The notes under the pieces are model-generated. The model did not search any database. It was not told the origin of the DNA and saw only the letters and a list, made by a program, of their open reading frames with translations. Made by a program: the position numbers and the translations under genes. This document shows, in pieces, positions 8,887 to 16,962 of a stretch of 64,000 nt of DNA (positions are counted from its first letter, which is position 1; each line of letters starts with the position of its first letter). The stretch lies in NCBI GenBank assembly GCA_943789105.1, contig CALSSW010000005.1:62001-126000 (forward strand), read 5' to 3'. Origin of the DNA: an uncultured Ulvibacter sp. (GTDB lineage: Bacteria; Bacteroidota; Bacteroidia; Flavobacteriales; Flavobacteriaceae).

Positions 8887-9501
8887 TTAAAACAGTCCGT
8901 TAATCTCTGCGTCAATTTTACTAATTACTTCTCCAAGGTGTTCTGGTTTTTCAACAAAATCAAGATCATCTACATCTAGTATAATTACTTTGCCTTTATT
9001 GTAGGTGGTAATCCAGGCTTCGTAGCGTTCATTAAGGCGGCTGAGGTACTCGATGCTTATTGAGTTTTCATAATCACGACCACGTTTGTGTATTTGCTTT
9101 ACTAAATTAGGGATAGAGCTGCGCAGGTAAATTAAAAGATCCGGTCCTTTTGTAACACTCTCCATTAAATCAAACAGCGATTTGTAGTTTTCATAATCTC
9201 TATTGGTCATGAGTCCCATCGCATGAAGATTGGGCGCAAAGATGTATGCATCTTCATAAATGGTTCTGTCTTGAATCACTTTTTGACCCCGCTCTCTAAT
9301 CTCTAAAATTTGACGAAAACGACTGTTTAAAAAATAGATTTGCAGGTTAAAAGACCAACGTTCCATTTCATTATAGAAATCATCCAGGTATGGATTGTCT
9401 TCCACATCCTCATAATGAGGCTTCCATTTGTAGTGCTTTGATAATAAACGTGTAAGTGTGGTTTTTCCTGAACCAATATTTCCTGCTATGGCAACGTGCA
9501 T
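8887..9501 (-). CDS. Deoxynucleoside kinase (dAK/dGK type)
   Basis: A 204-residue salvage kinase that phosphorylates deoxynucleosides. MHVAIAGNIGSGKTTLTRLLSKHY carries the P-loop (GNIGSGKT, residues 7-14). EDVEDNPYLDDFYNEMERWSFNLQIYFLNSRF is the substrate-binding region, DRTIYEDAYIFA holds the catalytic/DRS-like motif, and YLRSSIPNLVKQIHKRGRDYE is the LID region with the Arg residues. Length matches bacterial deoxyadenosine/deoxyguanosine kinases. The exact nucleoside preference cannot be read from sequence. It starts 4 bp after the preceding minus-strand gene ends, so the two are probably co-transcribed. Confidence 0.92.
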   Translation of the reverse strand: MHVAIAGNIGSGKTTLTRLLSKHYKWKPHYEDVEDNPYLDDFYNEMERWSFNLQIYFLNSRFRQILEIRERGQKVIQDRTIYEDAYIFAPNLHAMGLMTNRDYENYKSLFDLMESVTKGPDLLIYLRSSIPNLVKQIHKRGRDYENSISIEYLSRLNERYEAWITTYNKGKVIILDVDDLDFVEKPEHLGEVISKIDAEINGLF

Positions 9502-9505
9502 ACTT

Positions 9506-10282
9506 CTATTTCTTTGGTTTTTGTACTACAAATGAGTGAACATTTTTGCGATCATAAATATACAAGAAATCTTCAAACACTTGCAAGTCTTGTATGCTTA
9601 TTTGAGTAGTTTTTATAGATAAGAGTTTGAGACTGTCTTCAATTATTTCATACATCATATTATCTCGAACTACCAGAACCCTTCCCTTATGGCTTATAAT
9701 TTTTTCACCTCCTAGAAAATTGATGTTTTTCACAATGCCCCCAAAAACGGTATAGACCTTTATGTAGGTTGGGGTGAGGATGTAATTGTAGTTAAAATCA
9801 CTGGTTTGATCTGTTAAGATTTCAGCAATAGGTAGAGAAATAGTGTTTTTTGTATTGTTTCTATAATTGTATAATTCTAGTTGTTGGGAGTCTGCATTGA
9901 AAAGCCATAACTTGTTTCCACCTGCATTGCTAACGCTGCTAATATTGGCAACATTTGCTAATAAATTAAAGTTTATGCGCTTAATTAAGGAGAGTTTGTT
10001 GTCTAGTAACAAAGCTGTATTGGTATCTGCATAAAAAACAACCACATTAAAAGGATTGATGATATCTACACTGGTGATATTTCCTAACTGAAAATCTGTA
10101 TATCGAAACTCACCAGATGTGTTTTCTTTATTTAGCACCATGTCTGTTATAGTGTATAAACTATTATAGCTATCATAGCCAATAAACTGGCTTACAGATA
10201 ATGGGCTTTGATTGGTTTTAACATAACTCTGGCTTACCGCAGATTGAAAACAAAGCAATAAAATAAAGGCAATACGCTTCAT
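9506..10282 (-). CDS. Secreted protein of unknown function, beta-propeller-like
   Basis: The product is 258 residues when started at ATG 10282 (MKRIAFILLLCFQSAVSQ, a clear signal peptide); an in-frame ATG five codons upstream lies inside a terminator and is rejected. The mature part is rich in short beta-strand-like units (YDSYNSLYTITDMVLNK, NKLWLFNADSQQLELYNYRN, DFLYIYDRKNVHSFVVQK), which suggest propeller blades, but I recognise no named family or catalytic motif. It is 4 bp upstream of the deoxynucleoside kinase and is likely in the same transcript. Location is probably periplasmic or surface exposed. Confidence 0.7.
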   Translation of the reverse strand: MKRIAFILLLCFQSAVSQSYVKTNQSPLSVSQFIGYDSYNSLYTITDMVLNKENTSGEFRYTDFQLGNITSVDIINPFNVVVFYADTNTALLLDNKLSLIKRINFNLLANVANISSVSNAGGNKLWLFNADSQQLELYNYRNNTKNTISLPIAEILTDQTSDFNYNYILTPTYIKVYTVFGGIVKNINFLGGEKIISHKGRVLVVRDNMMYEIIEDSLKLLSIKTTQISIQDLQVFEDFLYIYDRKNVHSFVVQKPKK

Positions 10283-10294
10283 AGCCACAAGGTA

Positions 10295-10331
10295 CAAAAA
10301 AGCCCCGTTATAGTTAACGAGGCTTTTTTTT
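10295..10331 (-). terminator. Intrinsic terminator of pruA
   Basis: On the reverse strand, GCCTCGTTA pairs with TAACGGGGC (one G-U pair), flanked by A and U runs. It sits just past the pruA stop codon and immediately before the next minus-strand gene. Confidence 0.85.
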
Positions 10332-10351
10332 AATTATTAGCATATGGCGTC

Positions 10352-11977
10352 TTATCCTAGGAATGGGTATTTGTAATCTGTTGGGCTTACAAATGTTTCT
10401 TTGACCATTCTTGGAGAACACCAGCGGTAGAGGTTTAGCTTACTACCTGCTTTATCGTTGGTTCCACTCGCGCGGGCACCTCCAAAGGGTTGCTGCCCAA
10501 CAACAGCCCCTGTAGGTTTGTCATTGATATAGAAGTTACCTGCTGCGTTTTCTAAAATTTTAACCCCTACTTCTAAGGCGTAACGGTCTTCACTAAATAC
10601 AGCTCCCGTTAGGGCATATTCACTCGTTTGATCTACAAGATGAAGTGTGTCTTCCCAGGCGTCATCTTCAAAAACATATACCGTTACCACTGGCCCAAAC
10701 AACTCTGTACTCATGGTTGTGTATTTAGGATCATTTGTTTTTATAACAGTTGGCTCAATAAAGTAACCTTTGCTTTTGTCATACCCACCACCGGCTATGA
10801 TTTCTGCATTACTATCTTTTTTTGCTTGATCTATAAATCCTGCAAGTTTATCAAAAGACCCCTCATGTATTACGGCAGTGATATAGTTGCTCATATCACC
10901 TGGAGATCCCATAGAGAAAGTTTCCATTTGTGCTTTTAGATGTTTTTGTGTTGCGGCCCAAATACTTTTTGAAACATAAACCCTACTAGCGGCACTACAT
11001 TTTTGCCCCTGAAATTCAAAAGCACCTCTAGAAATTGCCGTAGCAACTTGCTTGGGGTTTGATGATTTGTGGGCAACAATAAAATCTTTACCTCCTGTTT
11101 CTCCCACAATACGAGGATAGGTTTTATAGTTATGAATGTTTACTCCAATTTTTTTCCAAAGCTCTTTGAAAATAAAGGTAGAACCTGTGAAATGAAGCCC
11201 ACTAAAATCTGGACTATCTAATACTGTATCTGTAATCATTTCAGGATCACCCATAACCATTTGTATCACTCCTGGTGGTACTCCCGCTTCTTTAAATACA
11301 TCGAGAACTATCTTGGCAGAGAATATTTGACTGTCACTAGGTTTCCATACTACAACATTACCCATCATCGCGGCACTTGCAGGTAAATTGGCTGCAATAG
11401 CTGTAAAGTTAAAGGGTGTGATTGCATATATAAACCCTTCTAGGGGTCTGTACTCAAGGCGGTTCCACACATCACTTGTAGATGCTGGCTGCTCTGCATA
11501 CATTTGAGTCATGTACTGGACATTAAAACGTAAGAAGTCTATCAGTTCACATGATGCATCAATTTCTGCCTGATGAACAGTCTTGGACTGCGCTAGCATT
11601 GTTGCTGCGTTTATTCTTGCTCTGTAAGGTCCAGCAATTAATTCTGCAGCACGAAGAAATATTGCTGCACGCTGTTCCCAGGGCATTTGAGACCACATTT
11701 TACGAGCCTCTAATGCGGTTGCAATAGCTTCTTGAATGTGTTTTTTTTCAGCCCTGTGATAGGTTCCTAAAATGTGTTTGTGATCATGCGGGGGTGACAT
11801 GGTTGCCGTGTCTTGTGTAGTAATATCTTTTCCATTTATGTACATTGGCACATCAATGATGCTATTGTACATCTGAGTATATGTTTTAGCAACAGCTGCT
11901 CGCTCCTTGGAGCCAGGAGCATATGTTTTTACAGGTTCGTTAACAGCAACTGGAACTTTATAAAATCCTTTTCCCAT
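10352..11977 (-). CDS. pruA: L-glutamate gamma-semialdehyde (1-pyrroline-5-carboxylate) dehydrogenase
   Basis: This 541-residue NAD+-dependent aldehyde dehydrogenase catalyses the second step of proline breakdown, giving glutamate. The start chosen is ATG 11977 (MGKGFYKVPVAVNEPVKTYAPGS), which matches eukaryote-like and Bacteroidota P5CDH N-termini; the frame is open 22 codons further upstream without homology. Key segments: ITPFNFTAIAANLPASAA (cofactor region), LHFTGSTFIFKELW, GETGGKDFIVAHKSS (general-base Glu), and FEFQGQKCSAASRVYV with the catalytic Cys. It is a stand-alone P5CDH, not a PutA fusion. A TATCTTTG box lies at 12048-12041. No proline dehydrogenase gene is adjacent. Confidence 0.95.
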   Translation of the reverse strand: MGKGFYKVPVAVNEPVKTYAPGSKERAAVAKTYTQMYNSIIDVPMYINGKDITTQDTATMSPPHDHKHILGTYHRAEKKHIQEAIATALEARKMWSQMPWEQRAAIFLRAAELIAGPYRARINAATMLAQSKTVHQAEIDASCELIDFLRFNVQYMTQMYAEQPASTSDVWNRLEYRPLEGFIYAITPFNFTAIAANLPASAAMMGNVVVWKPSDSQIFSAKIVLDVFKEAGVPPGVIQMVMGDPEMITDTVLDSPDFSGLHFTGSTFIFKELWKKIGVNIHNYKTYPRIVGETGGKDFIVAHKSSNPKQVATAISRGAFEFQGQKCSAASRVYVSKSIWAATQKHLKAQMETFSMGSPGDMSNYITAVIHEGSFDKLAGFIDQAKKDSNAEIIAGGGYDKSKGYFIEPTVIKTNDPKYTTMSTELFGPVVTVYVFEDDAWEDTLHLVDQTSEYALTGAVFSEDRYALEVGVKILENAAGNFYINDKPTGAVVGQQPFGGARASGTNDKAGSKLNLYRWCSPRMVKETFVSPTDYKYPFLG

Positions 11978-12040
11978 GGTGAGTTTATTTATGCAATTGC
12001 TTGGCAATTTGCGGTTTGTTAAAGACAAAATTTTGAAGTG

Positions 12041-12048
12041 CAAAGATA
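12041..12048 (-). promoter_or_regulatory. Candidate -7 box for pruA
   Basis: TATCTTTG on the reverse strand matches TAnnTTTG, 63 bp before the pruA start. No clear TTG partner at the expected distance. Confidence 0.35.
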
Positions 12049-12116
12049 CAAAAAATATGCTCTTAATATTCGCTAGGCCATGTTTGGTTTAAGCTCAGGT
12101 AGTTTGATTTTCTATA

Positions 12117-12503
12117 TTAATTCATAGAAAAGGGTGCGCTTAATTTAAAGTTTGGTATGCTTACTTTAAATTTTTCTGTAGACGTGAAATTAACCATCTC
12201 ATAATATCCGCTCATGGCTCCAAAAGGACTCAATAATATACAACAACTACTGTAGGTATGAAAACCTCCAGGTTTAATAACTGGTTTTTTTCCCACAACA
12301 CCTTCTCCAAAAACCATATCGATATCGTTTAAGGCATCTTTTATTTTCCAATGGCGTGATTTGAGTTGCACTATATCTTTACTTTTATTTTCAATACGTA
12401 TGATATAAGAAAATGCATACTGCTGCTTGCCATTAGAAACAAAGACGTCTTCAAAACGAGTTTTGATGGAAACTTTAATTCCTAGAGTTACTTTTTGAGT
12501 CAT
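12117..12503 (-). CDS. apaG: ApaG family protein
   Basis: A 128-residue single-domain ApaG protein, a fibronectin-like beta-sandwich. It has the family segments YAFSYIIRIENKSKDIVQLKSRHW, MVFGEGVVGKKPVIKPGG and SSCCILLSPFGAMSGYYEMV. ApaG has been linked genetically to Co2+ resistance and Mg2+ efflux, but the biochemical role is unresolved. Length equals the family norm. It lies between pruA and a decarboxylase on the same strand, with more than 100 bp on each side, so it may be transcribed alone. Confidence 0.93.
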   Translation of the reverse strand: MTQKVTLGIKVSIKTRFEDVFVSNGKQQYAFSYIIRIENKSKDIVQLKSRHWKIKDALNDIDMVFGEGVVGKKPVIKPGGFHTYSSCCILLSPFGAMSGYYEMVNFTSTEKFKVSIPNFKLSAPFSMN

Positions 12504-12522
12504 TTGGTACTATTGAATAAGT

Positions 12523-12540
12523 AGCTATTAGGTAATAGCT
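12523..12540. repeat. 18-bp inverted repeat upstream of apaG
   Basis: AGCTATTA (12523-12530) and TAATAGCT (12533-12540) are separated by GG. It lies 20 bp before the apaG start on the reverse strand, has no T tract, and could be an operator or a leader hairpin. Nothing else shows its role. Confidence 0.4.
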
Positions 12541-12636
12541 TGCTATAAAAATACACATTTTTATCATGATGTTGATAACTTATTAGCCACTATAATAAAT
12601 CAGGAAGCATAAAATGTAAACAGCGCATTAATGACC

Positions 12637-14016
12637 TTATGCCTTTAATGAAAATAAAGATTCATTTTTTGTAACAAAATCTTCACAGGTTTTAAAGAAG
12701 TTAATGATGTCTTTGTCATCATTTCCAGCGTTAATTGTTACTAGGCGTACAAATTCTGTTTCTCTAAAAATTCCAAAACCTACCATCGCTTCTGCGTTTT
12801 GGTATAATAAGGTACACAAATCTTGTGCGGGGATTCCTTTATAATTGTAGCAAATAGATATAGAGTCATCAAAACTGTAAAGGGTATAATCTGGATTGCT
12901 TTTAATGTAATTTCTGGCTACTTCTGCCAAATGAAATTGCTGATCCACAATTTTTTCTAACCCAATGGTTCCAACAGATTTCCATAGGGTCCAAAACTTT
13001 AATGCGTCGTTTCTTCTACCGCATTGTATAGATGTTTTTCCTAGGTTGTAATCATCCCCATCTGTTTGGTATAAATAGGTAGCGTCATTACTGAAACTGT
13101 CATGTAAGTATTTTTTATGTTTTGTAAGTATAATGGAGCAGGTAAGGGGTGTCCCCATCATTTTATGGGCATTGTAACTAAAAGAATCTGTAAGGGCTAT
13201 TCCTTTAACCAGGTGCTTGTATTTTTTACTAAAAATTACACTTCCGCAGTAGGCTCCGTCTACATGAAGCCAAAGTTTGTGTTTTTTACAAATCTCAGAT
13301 AGTGGTGTTATCTCGTCAAAAGCGCCAAGTACCGTAGTTCCAGCTGTTGCATTCACAAAAAATGGCTGCAAACCATCTGCAATATCTTCTGCTATTTTAG
13401 CGCTCAAGTCTTTGGGGTCCATTTGCCCAAATTCATTGGTGGCTATATACCTAACTTGTTCTCGACCAATACCAATAAAGGCAGCGTTTTTTGAGGTAGA
13501 ATAATGTGATTCTATAGAGGTGTAAGCAGTCATTTTTTGTAATACACCTTCATTTTTTATGGTGTCATTGTGCGCATCACGTGCCATTAATATAGCCATG
13601 AAATTACTCATAGATCCCCCAGGGGCGAAGGTTCCATCTGCATCTTTTCCGTAGCCAATCAAATCACAAGATTTGCGTAAAATTTCTTTTTCAATTCCAA
13701 CTTGAGGACCAGCAACTTTATAAGTATACATGCTATTGTTGAGAAGTACTGCCAATAAATCTCCTAAGGTAGCTTTTGGATTTCTGCCTCCAAATAACTG
13801 ATTAAAAAACAAATTTGTTGCAGTACGAGGTGTGTTTAAAACAAGTCTTTCTAGTGCATTTTCAAAAAAAGTATCATCTGCGGGCTGCTCTTCTAGGGCT
13901 AGGGGTAGGATACTAAAGAGCTCCTTGGGAGGAATTGGGGTGATTATAGGCTCTTGTTTTTCGGCGTTGATTAATTTTTCGGCTAATTTTTGGAACAGTA
14001 AAAGTTCTTTTTGCAT
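12637..14016 (-). CDS. PLP-dependent group II decarboxylase (glutamate/cysteine-sulfinate/aspartate decarboxylase-like)
   Basis: A 459-residue PLP enzyme. NATAGTTVLGAFDEI, LWLHVDGAYCGSVIFSKK (D253 pairs with the PLP ring nitrogen) and SYNAHKMMGTPLTCS (Schiff-base K285) place it in the group II decarboxylase family. The NxHKMMG signature and the HVD-A-x-x-G-S-V-I-F-S context resemble the animal-type GAD/cysteine sulfinate decarboxylase branch more than E. coli GadA or bacterial tyrosine decarboxylase. Likely products are GABA, hypotaurine or beta-alanine; substrate cannot be settled from sequence. A TATATTTG box (14045-14038) lies just upstream of the start. No glutamate/GABA antiporter is adjacent, so acid resistance is not indicated. 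Confidence 0.85.
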   Translation of the reverse strand: MQKELLLFQKLAEKLINAEKQEPIITPIPPKELFSILPLALEEQPADDTFFENALERLVLNTPRTATNLFFNQLFGGRNPKATLGDLLAVLLNNSMYTYKVAGPQVGIEKEILRKSCDLIGYGKDADGTFAPGGSMSNFMAILMARDAHNDTIKNEGVLQKMTAYTSIESHYSTSKNAAFIGIGREQVRYIATNEFGQMDPKDLSAKIAEDIADGLQPFFVNATAGTTVLGAFDEITPLSEICKKHKLWLHVDGAYCGSVIFSKKYKHLVKGIALTDSFSYNAHKMMGTPLTCSIILTKHKKYLHDSFSNDATYLYQTDGDDYNLGKTSIQCGRRNDALKFWTLWKSVGTIGLEKIVDQQFHLAEVARNYIKSNPDYTLYSFDDSISICYNYKGIPAQDLCTLLYQNAEAMVGFGIFRETEFVRLVTINAGNDDKDIINFFKTCEDFVTKNESLFSLKA

Positions 14017-14037
14017 ATGGAAGATCTTATTTTACCG

Positions 14038-14045
14038 CAAATATA
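14038..14045 (-). promoter_or_regulatory. Candidate -7 box for the decarboxylase gene
   Basis: TATATTTG on the reverse strand matches TAnnTTTG and lies 21 bp before the start codon, implying a very short leader. Confidence 0.4.
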
Positions 14046-14147
14046 GTATAAAAAGGTGCCTTATGGAGCTCATGTAAGGTTTGATTTTAAAGATTTTTTT
14101 AAACGTTACATCTAAAAAAAACTTATAAAGTTTTGAGGTAAATGCTT

Positions 14148-15404
14148 TTAGTTGTTTGAGATTTTAATAGAATTGGCAGATCCTTCTCCCATGAGTCTGT
14201 CAAACCTGGAGCCAGGAGCTCTGTAATAAACAAGAACTGTATACTGGTTTTCTGTTTCCCAGAAATTTCCGCTTATAGGACCTTGTTCTACACTACCATC
14301 TCTATTTACCATCACATACTTATAGTTATAGAATCCTTGTTTGAAAAGCCTTGCGTTTTGGTAGGTGTCTGTTTTTTCATTGAAGCGCATGTAGGTGGTT
14401 TGGTCTATGGTCCAGTTATTGAAGTTTCCGTAAATATGTATCTCTTTGTCACCCAATGATCCATAATGCTGCAAATTAAAATGCATTAAGACATAATCTG
14501 CCTCTATGTTTTGGTTTTGCGAGGCATATAAGTTTCTAACCTGGAAGTTTCCGTTAATGTCTGGGTTGTAGGTATAAGGTCTTACACTTCTGTCTATGTT
14601 TGTAAACAGGAAATTTTCATACAGATCATTTAAGGCTACAGATCGTACTCCATTTGTAGCAGATCTAATGTCTTTGTTGTCAAAAAATAAAAACTCATTA
14701 CCACCCCAAAATGCGGCTTCTTGATCGTACCTATAAATAAGCTCTGAGCCTATTGTGTAGAGCGGTTTTAAATCAGTAATAGCGGTTTTTAAATTATTGT
14801 TTTGAAGTACTAGTGTTTTTACATTTTGCTTTGGGTTAATTAAAAGCAAGTTTGGTGCATTTATTTTAAATTGGACCACCTGTTGTTGGTCAATGTTTTT
14901 GATTATTCTTGATCTTTTAATTTCTACTGCTACACTAAGTAGGCGTTCTAGGACCATAAATTTTCTTGAAAAAACAATCTCGCCATCATCATTAAAAATT
15001 CGTAACAAATAGTTCCCACTTTTTTTTAGAGCACGGGTTTCTCTATTTGGAATACTTAATTTATAGTTTGAATATAGTTGTAGGGTGTTAAAGCTATTTT
15101 CATAGGTTTCTATGCGCACATCATCAAAGCCATCTAGGTATTCTCCTTTTGATAGATCACTAGGTGTCCAGTCAAAGTTAAAATGCTCAATGGTGTAAAA
15201 GTAATCTGCCTCATTACCTATGATATCATCAAAAGAAAGTTGCATCTTTTGACCCAATTCTATAACCGGTAATCTGCTTTGTGATGCAGTTCCTTTAAAC
15301 TCAATGGTTCTAATGTATTCAGGCTCAATGGTTTCTTCCACCTGAGCGAATCCCTCTGGAATTTGAAACATAAAGAGAAAAAATAAGAGAGTACTTGTGC
15401 GCAT
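14148..15404 (-). CDS. Type IX secretion system plug protein (DUF5103)
   Basis: A 418-residue secreted protein of the DUF5103 family. In the Flavobacterium T9SS translocon a protein of this family closes the lateral/periplasmic opening of the SprA barrel and is called Plug. Residues 1-20 are a signal peptide (MRTSTLLFFLFMFQIPEGFAQ). Family segments are LPVIELGQKMQLSFDDI, YFYTIEHFNFDWTPSDLSKGEYLDG, the central FWGGNEFLFFDNKDIRSATNGV and the C-terminal YGNFNNWTIDQTTYMRFNE ... YYRAPGSRFDRLMG. It diverges from nqrA. T9SS cargo in this window (54500-56149 and 57344-58162) agrees with an active system. Confidence 0.88.
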   Translation of the reverse strand: MRTSTLLFFLFMFQIPEGFAQVEETIEPEYIRTIEFKGTASQSRLPVIELGQKMQLSFDDIIGNEADYFYTIEHFNFDWTPSDLSKGEYLDGFDDVRIETYENSFNTLQLYSNYKLSIPNRETRALKKSGNYLLRIFNDDGEIVFSRKFMVLERLLSVAVEIKRSRIIKNIDQQQVVQFKINAPNLLLINPKQNVKTLVLQNNNLKTAITDLKPLYTIGSELIYRYDQEAAFWGGNEFLFFDNKDIRSATNGVRSVALNDLYENFLFTNIDRSVRPYTYNPDINGNFQVRNLYASQNQNIEADYVLMHFNLQHYGSLGDKEIHIYGNFNNWTIDQTTYMRFNEKTDTYQNARLFKQGFYNYKYVMVNRDGSVEQGPISGNFWETENQYTVLVYYRAPGSRFDRLMGEGSANSIKISNN

Positions 15405-15502
15405 GGTTTATAGATATATGTGCTAAATATAAACAAATTTTATGCCTTAGGATTATATCACATTTCTATAGAACAACAAAGAGATAAAAATATCTTAATA
15501 AA

Positions 15503-15534
15503 TTGGAAAATTACTCTTTTAATTCATAAATTTG
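15503..15534 (+). promoter_or_regulatory. Promoter of the nqr operon
   Basis: TTG (15503-15505) and TAAATTTG (15527-15534) are separated by 21 bp, matching the Bacteroidota -33/-7 promoter pattern. It lies about 70 bp upstream of nqrA. Confidence 0.65.
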
Positions 15535-15606
15535 CATTCCCTAAAAAGACGTACTAATTTGGTTGCTTTTTAAGAAAATATAAGTCAATTTTAACACGAC
15601 TATACT

Positions 15607-16959
15607 ATGTCCAAAGACATTAAGATTAAAAAGGGTCTTGCCATCCGCCTTAAGGGTGAAGCAGATAAATCACTTTCAAACGCACCGCGTTCTCGAACCT
15701 TTGCTATTCGTCCTTCAGATTTTCACTTGTTTACGCCAAAGTTGGTGAAAAAAGAAGGTGAAAAAATGCTAGCCGGAGAAACTTTGTTTTACAGCAAAAA
15801 AAACCAGGCAATCACTTTTTCATCTCCAGTAAGTGGAACTCTTACCAAGATAGAAAGAGGACCAAAACGGGTAATTACAGGTCTAACAATTGAAGCAGAT
15901 CAAAAAGACACCTTCAAGGATTATGGAGTAAAATCTCCAGAAACCCTTTCTTCCCAAGAAATTAAAGATCATTTACTTGCCAGCGGGTGTTGGCCTTTTG
16001 TAAAACAACGTCCTTATGATGTTATTGCAAATCCAGACAGTAAACCAAAGGCAATCTTTATTTCTGGCTTAGCTACTGGAGCTTTAGATGCAGATCTTGA
16101 TTTTGTGTTGCAAGGCAAACAAAAAGAAGTGCAAACTGCCATTACTGCACTCAGTAAATTAACAGATGGCCTTGTGCATCTTACCGTTGCAAAGGATAGC
16201 GCCTCTATGTTGTCTGAAATGGATCATGTTGTTTTACACAAAACAAATGTATTGCATCCCGCAGGAAATGTAGGGACACAAATAAACAAGATAGACCCAG
16301 TCAATAAAGGAGAAACTGTTTGGACGGTAGCTGCTCAAGATTTGGTCATTATTGGAGAGTTATTTTTAACAGGAAAATACAACGCCGAGCGTATTGTGGC
16401 TCTAGCTGGTTCTTGCGTAAAGGCTCCAAAATATTATAAAACTAGAATTGGTAGTGAAGTGGCTACCATGGTATATGATTCTGGGCTTAACCATGAAAAT
16501 GTTCGTGTTATCAGCGGAGGGGTTTTAAGTGGAGATACAATTTCTCCAAAGCAGCATTTAGGTTTTTACCACAATGCAGTGACGGTTATTCCTCAAGGTG
16601 ATGATTACGAATTTTTTGGTTGGAACAAGCCTGTGTTTAATAAAATTTCTCCATCAAGAGCGTTAACTTTCTCTTGGATGCAGCCCAATAAAGAGTTTGA
16701 ATTAAACACCAATACCAATGGTGAGCATCGTGCTTTTGTTGTAACAGGAAATTACGAAGAGGTGTTTCCGCTAGATATTTATCCTTTACAAATTTTAAAG
16801 GCTTGTTTGGTGAAAGACTTGGACGCTATGGAAGCACTAGGAATGTATGAGGTTGCTCCAGAGGATTTCGCCTTGACAGAATTTGTATGTGTTTCAAAGC
16901 AACCACATCAACAAATCATTAGAGAAGGATTAGACTTAATGTATAAAGAAATAGGATAA
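15607..16959 (+). CDS. nqrA: Na+-translocating NADH:quinone oxidoreductase subunit A
   Basis: The 450-residue peripheral subunit A of Na+-NQR, which pumps Na+ while oxidising NADH and reducing quinone. The N-terminus (KIKKGLAIRLKGEADKSL), SFMxP-like FAIRPSDFHLFTPKLVKKEGEKMLAGE, and the C-terminal MYEVAPEDFALTEFVCVSKQPHQQIIREGLDLM are family signatures. Subunit A sits on the cytoplasmic face and has no cofactor. It is the first gene of nqrABCDEF, starts 3 bp before nqrB, and has a well-formed promoter upstream. Length is normal. Confidence 0.97.
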   Translation: MSKDIKIKKGLAIRLKGEADKSLSNAPRSRTFAIRPSDFHLFTPKLVKKEGEKMLAGETLFYSKKNQAITFSSPVSGTLTKIERGPKRVITGLTIEADQKDTFKDYGVKSPETLSSQEIKDHLLASGCWPFVKQRPYDVIANPDSKPKAIFISGLATGALDADLDFVLQGKQKEVQTAITALSKLTDGLVHLTVAKDSASMLSEMDHVVLHKTNVLHPAGNVGTQINKIDPVNKGETVWTVAAQDLVIIGELFLTGKYNAERIVALAGSCVKAPKYYKTRIGSEVATMVYDSGLNHENVRVISGGVLSGDTISPKQHLGFYHNAVTVIPQGDDYEFFGWNKPVFNKISPSRALTFSWMQPNKEFELNTNTNGEHRAFVVTGNYEEVFPLDIYPLQILKACLVKDLDAMEALGMYEVAPEDFALTEFVCVSKQPHQQIIREGLDLMYKEIG

Positions 16960-16962
16960 GTT

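Noticed and set aside
10628-10939. 103-codon plus-strand ORF inside pruA
   Set aside because: Antisense to conserved aldehyde dehydrogenase sequence; composition rich in Cys and Phe without a motif.
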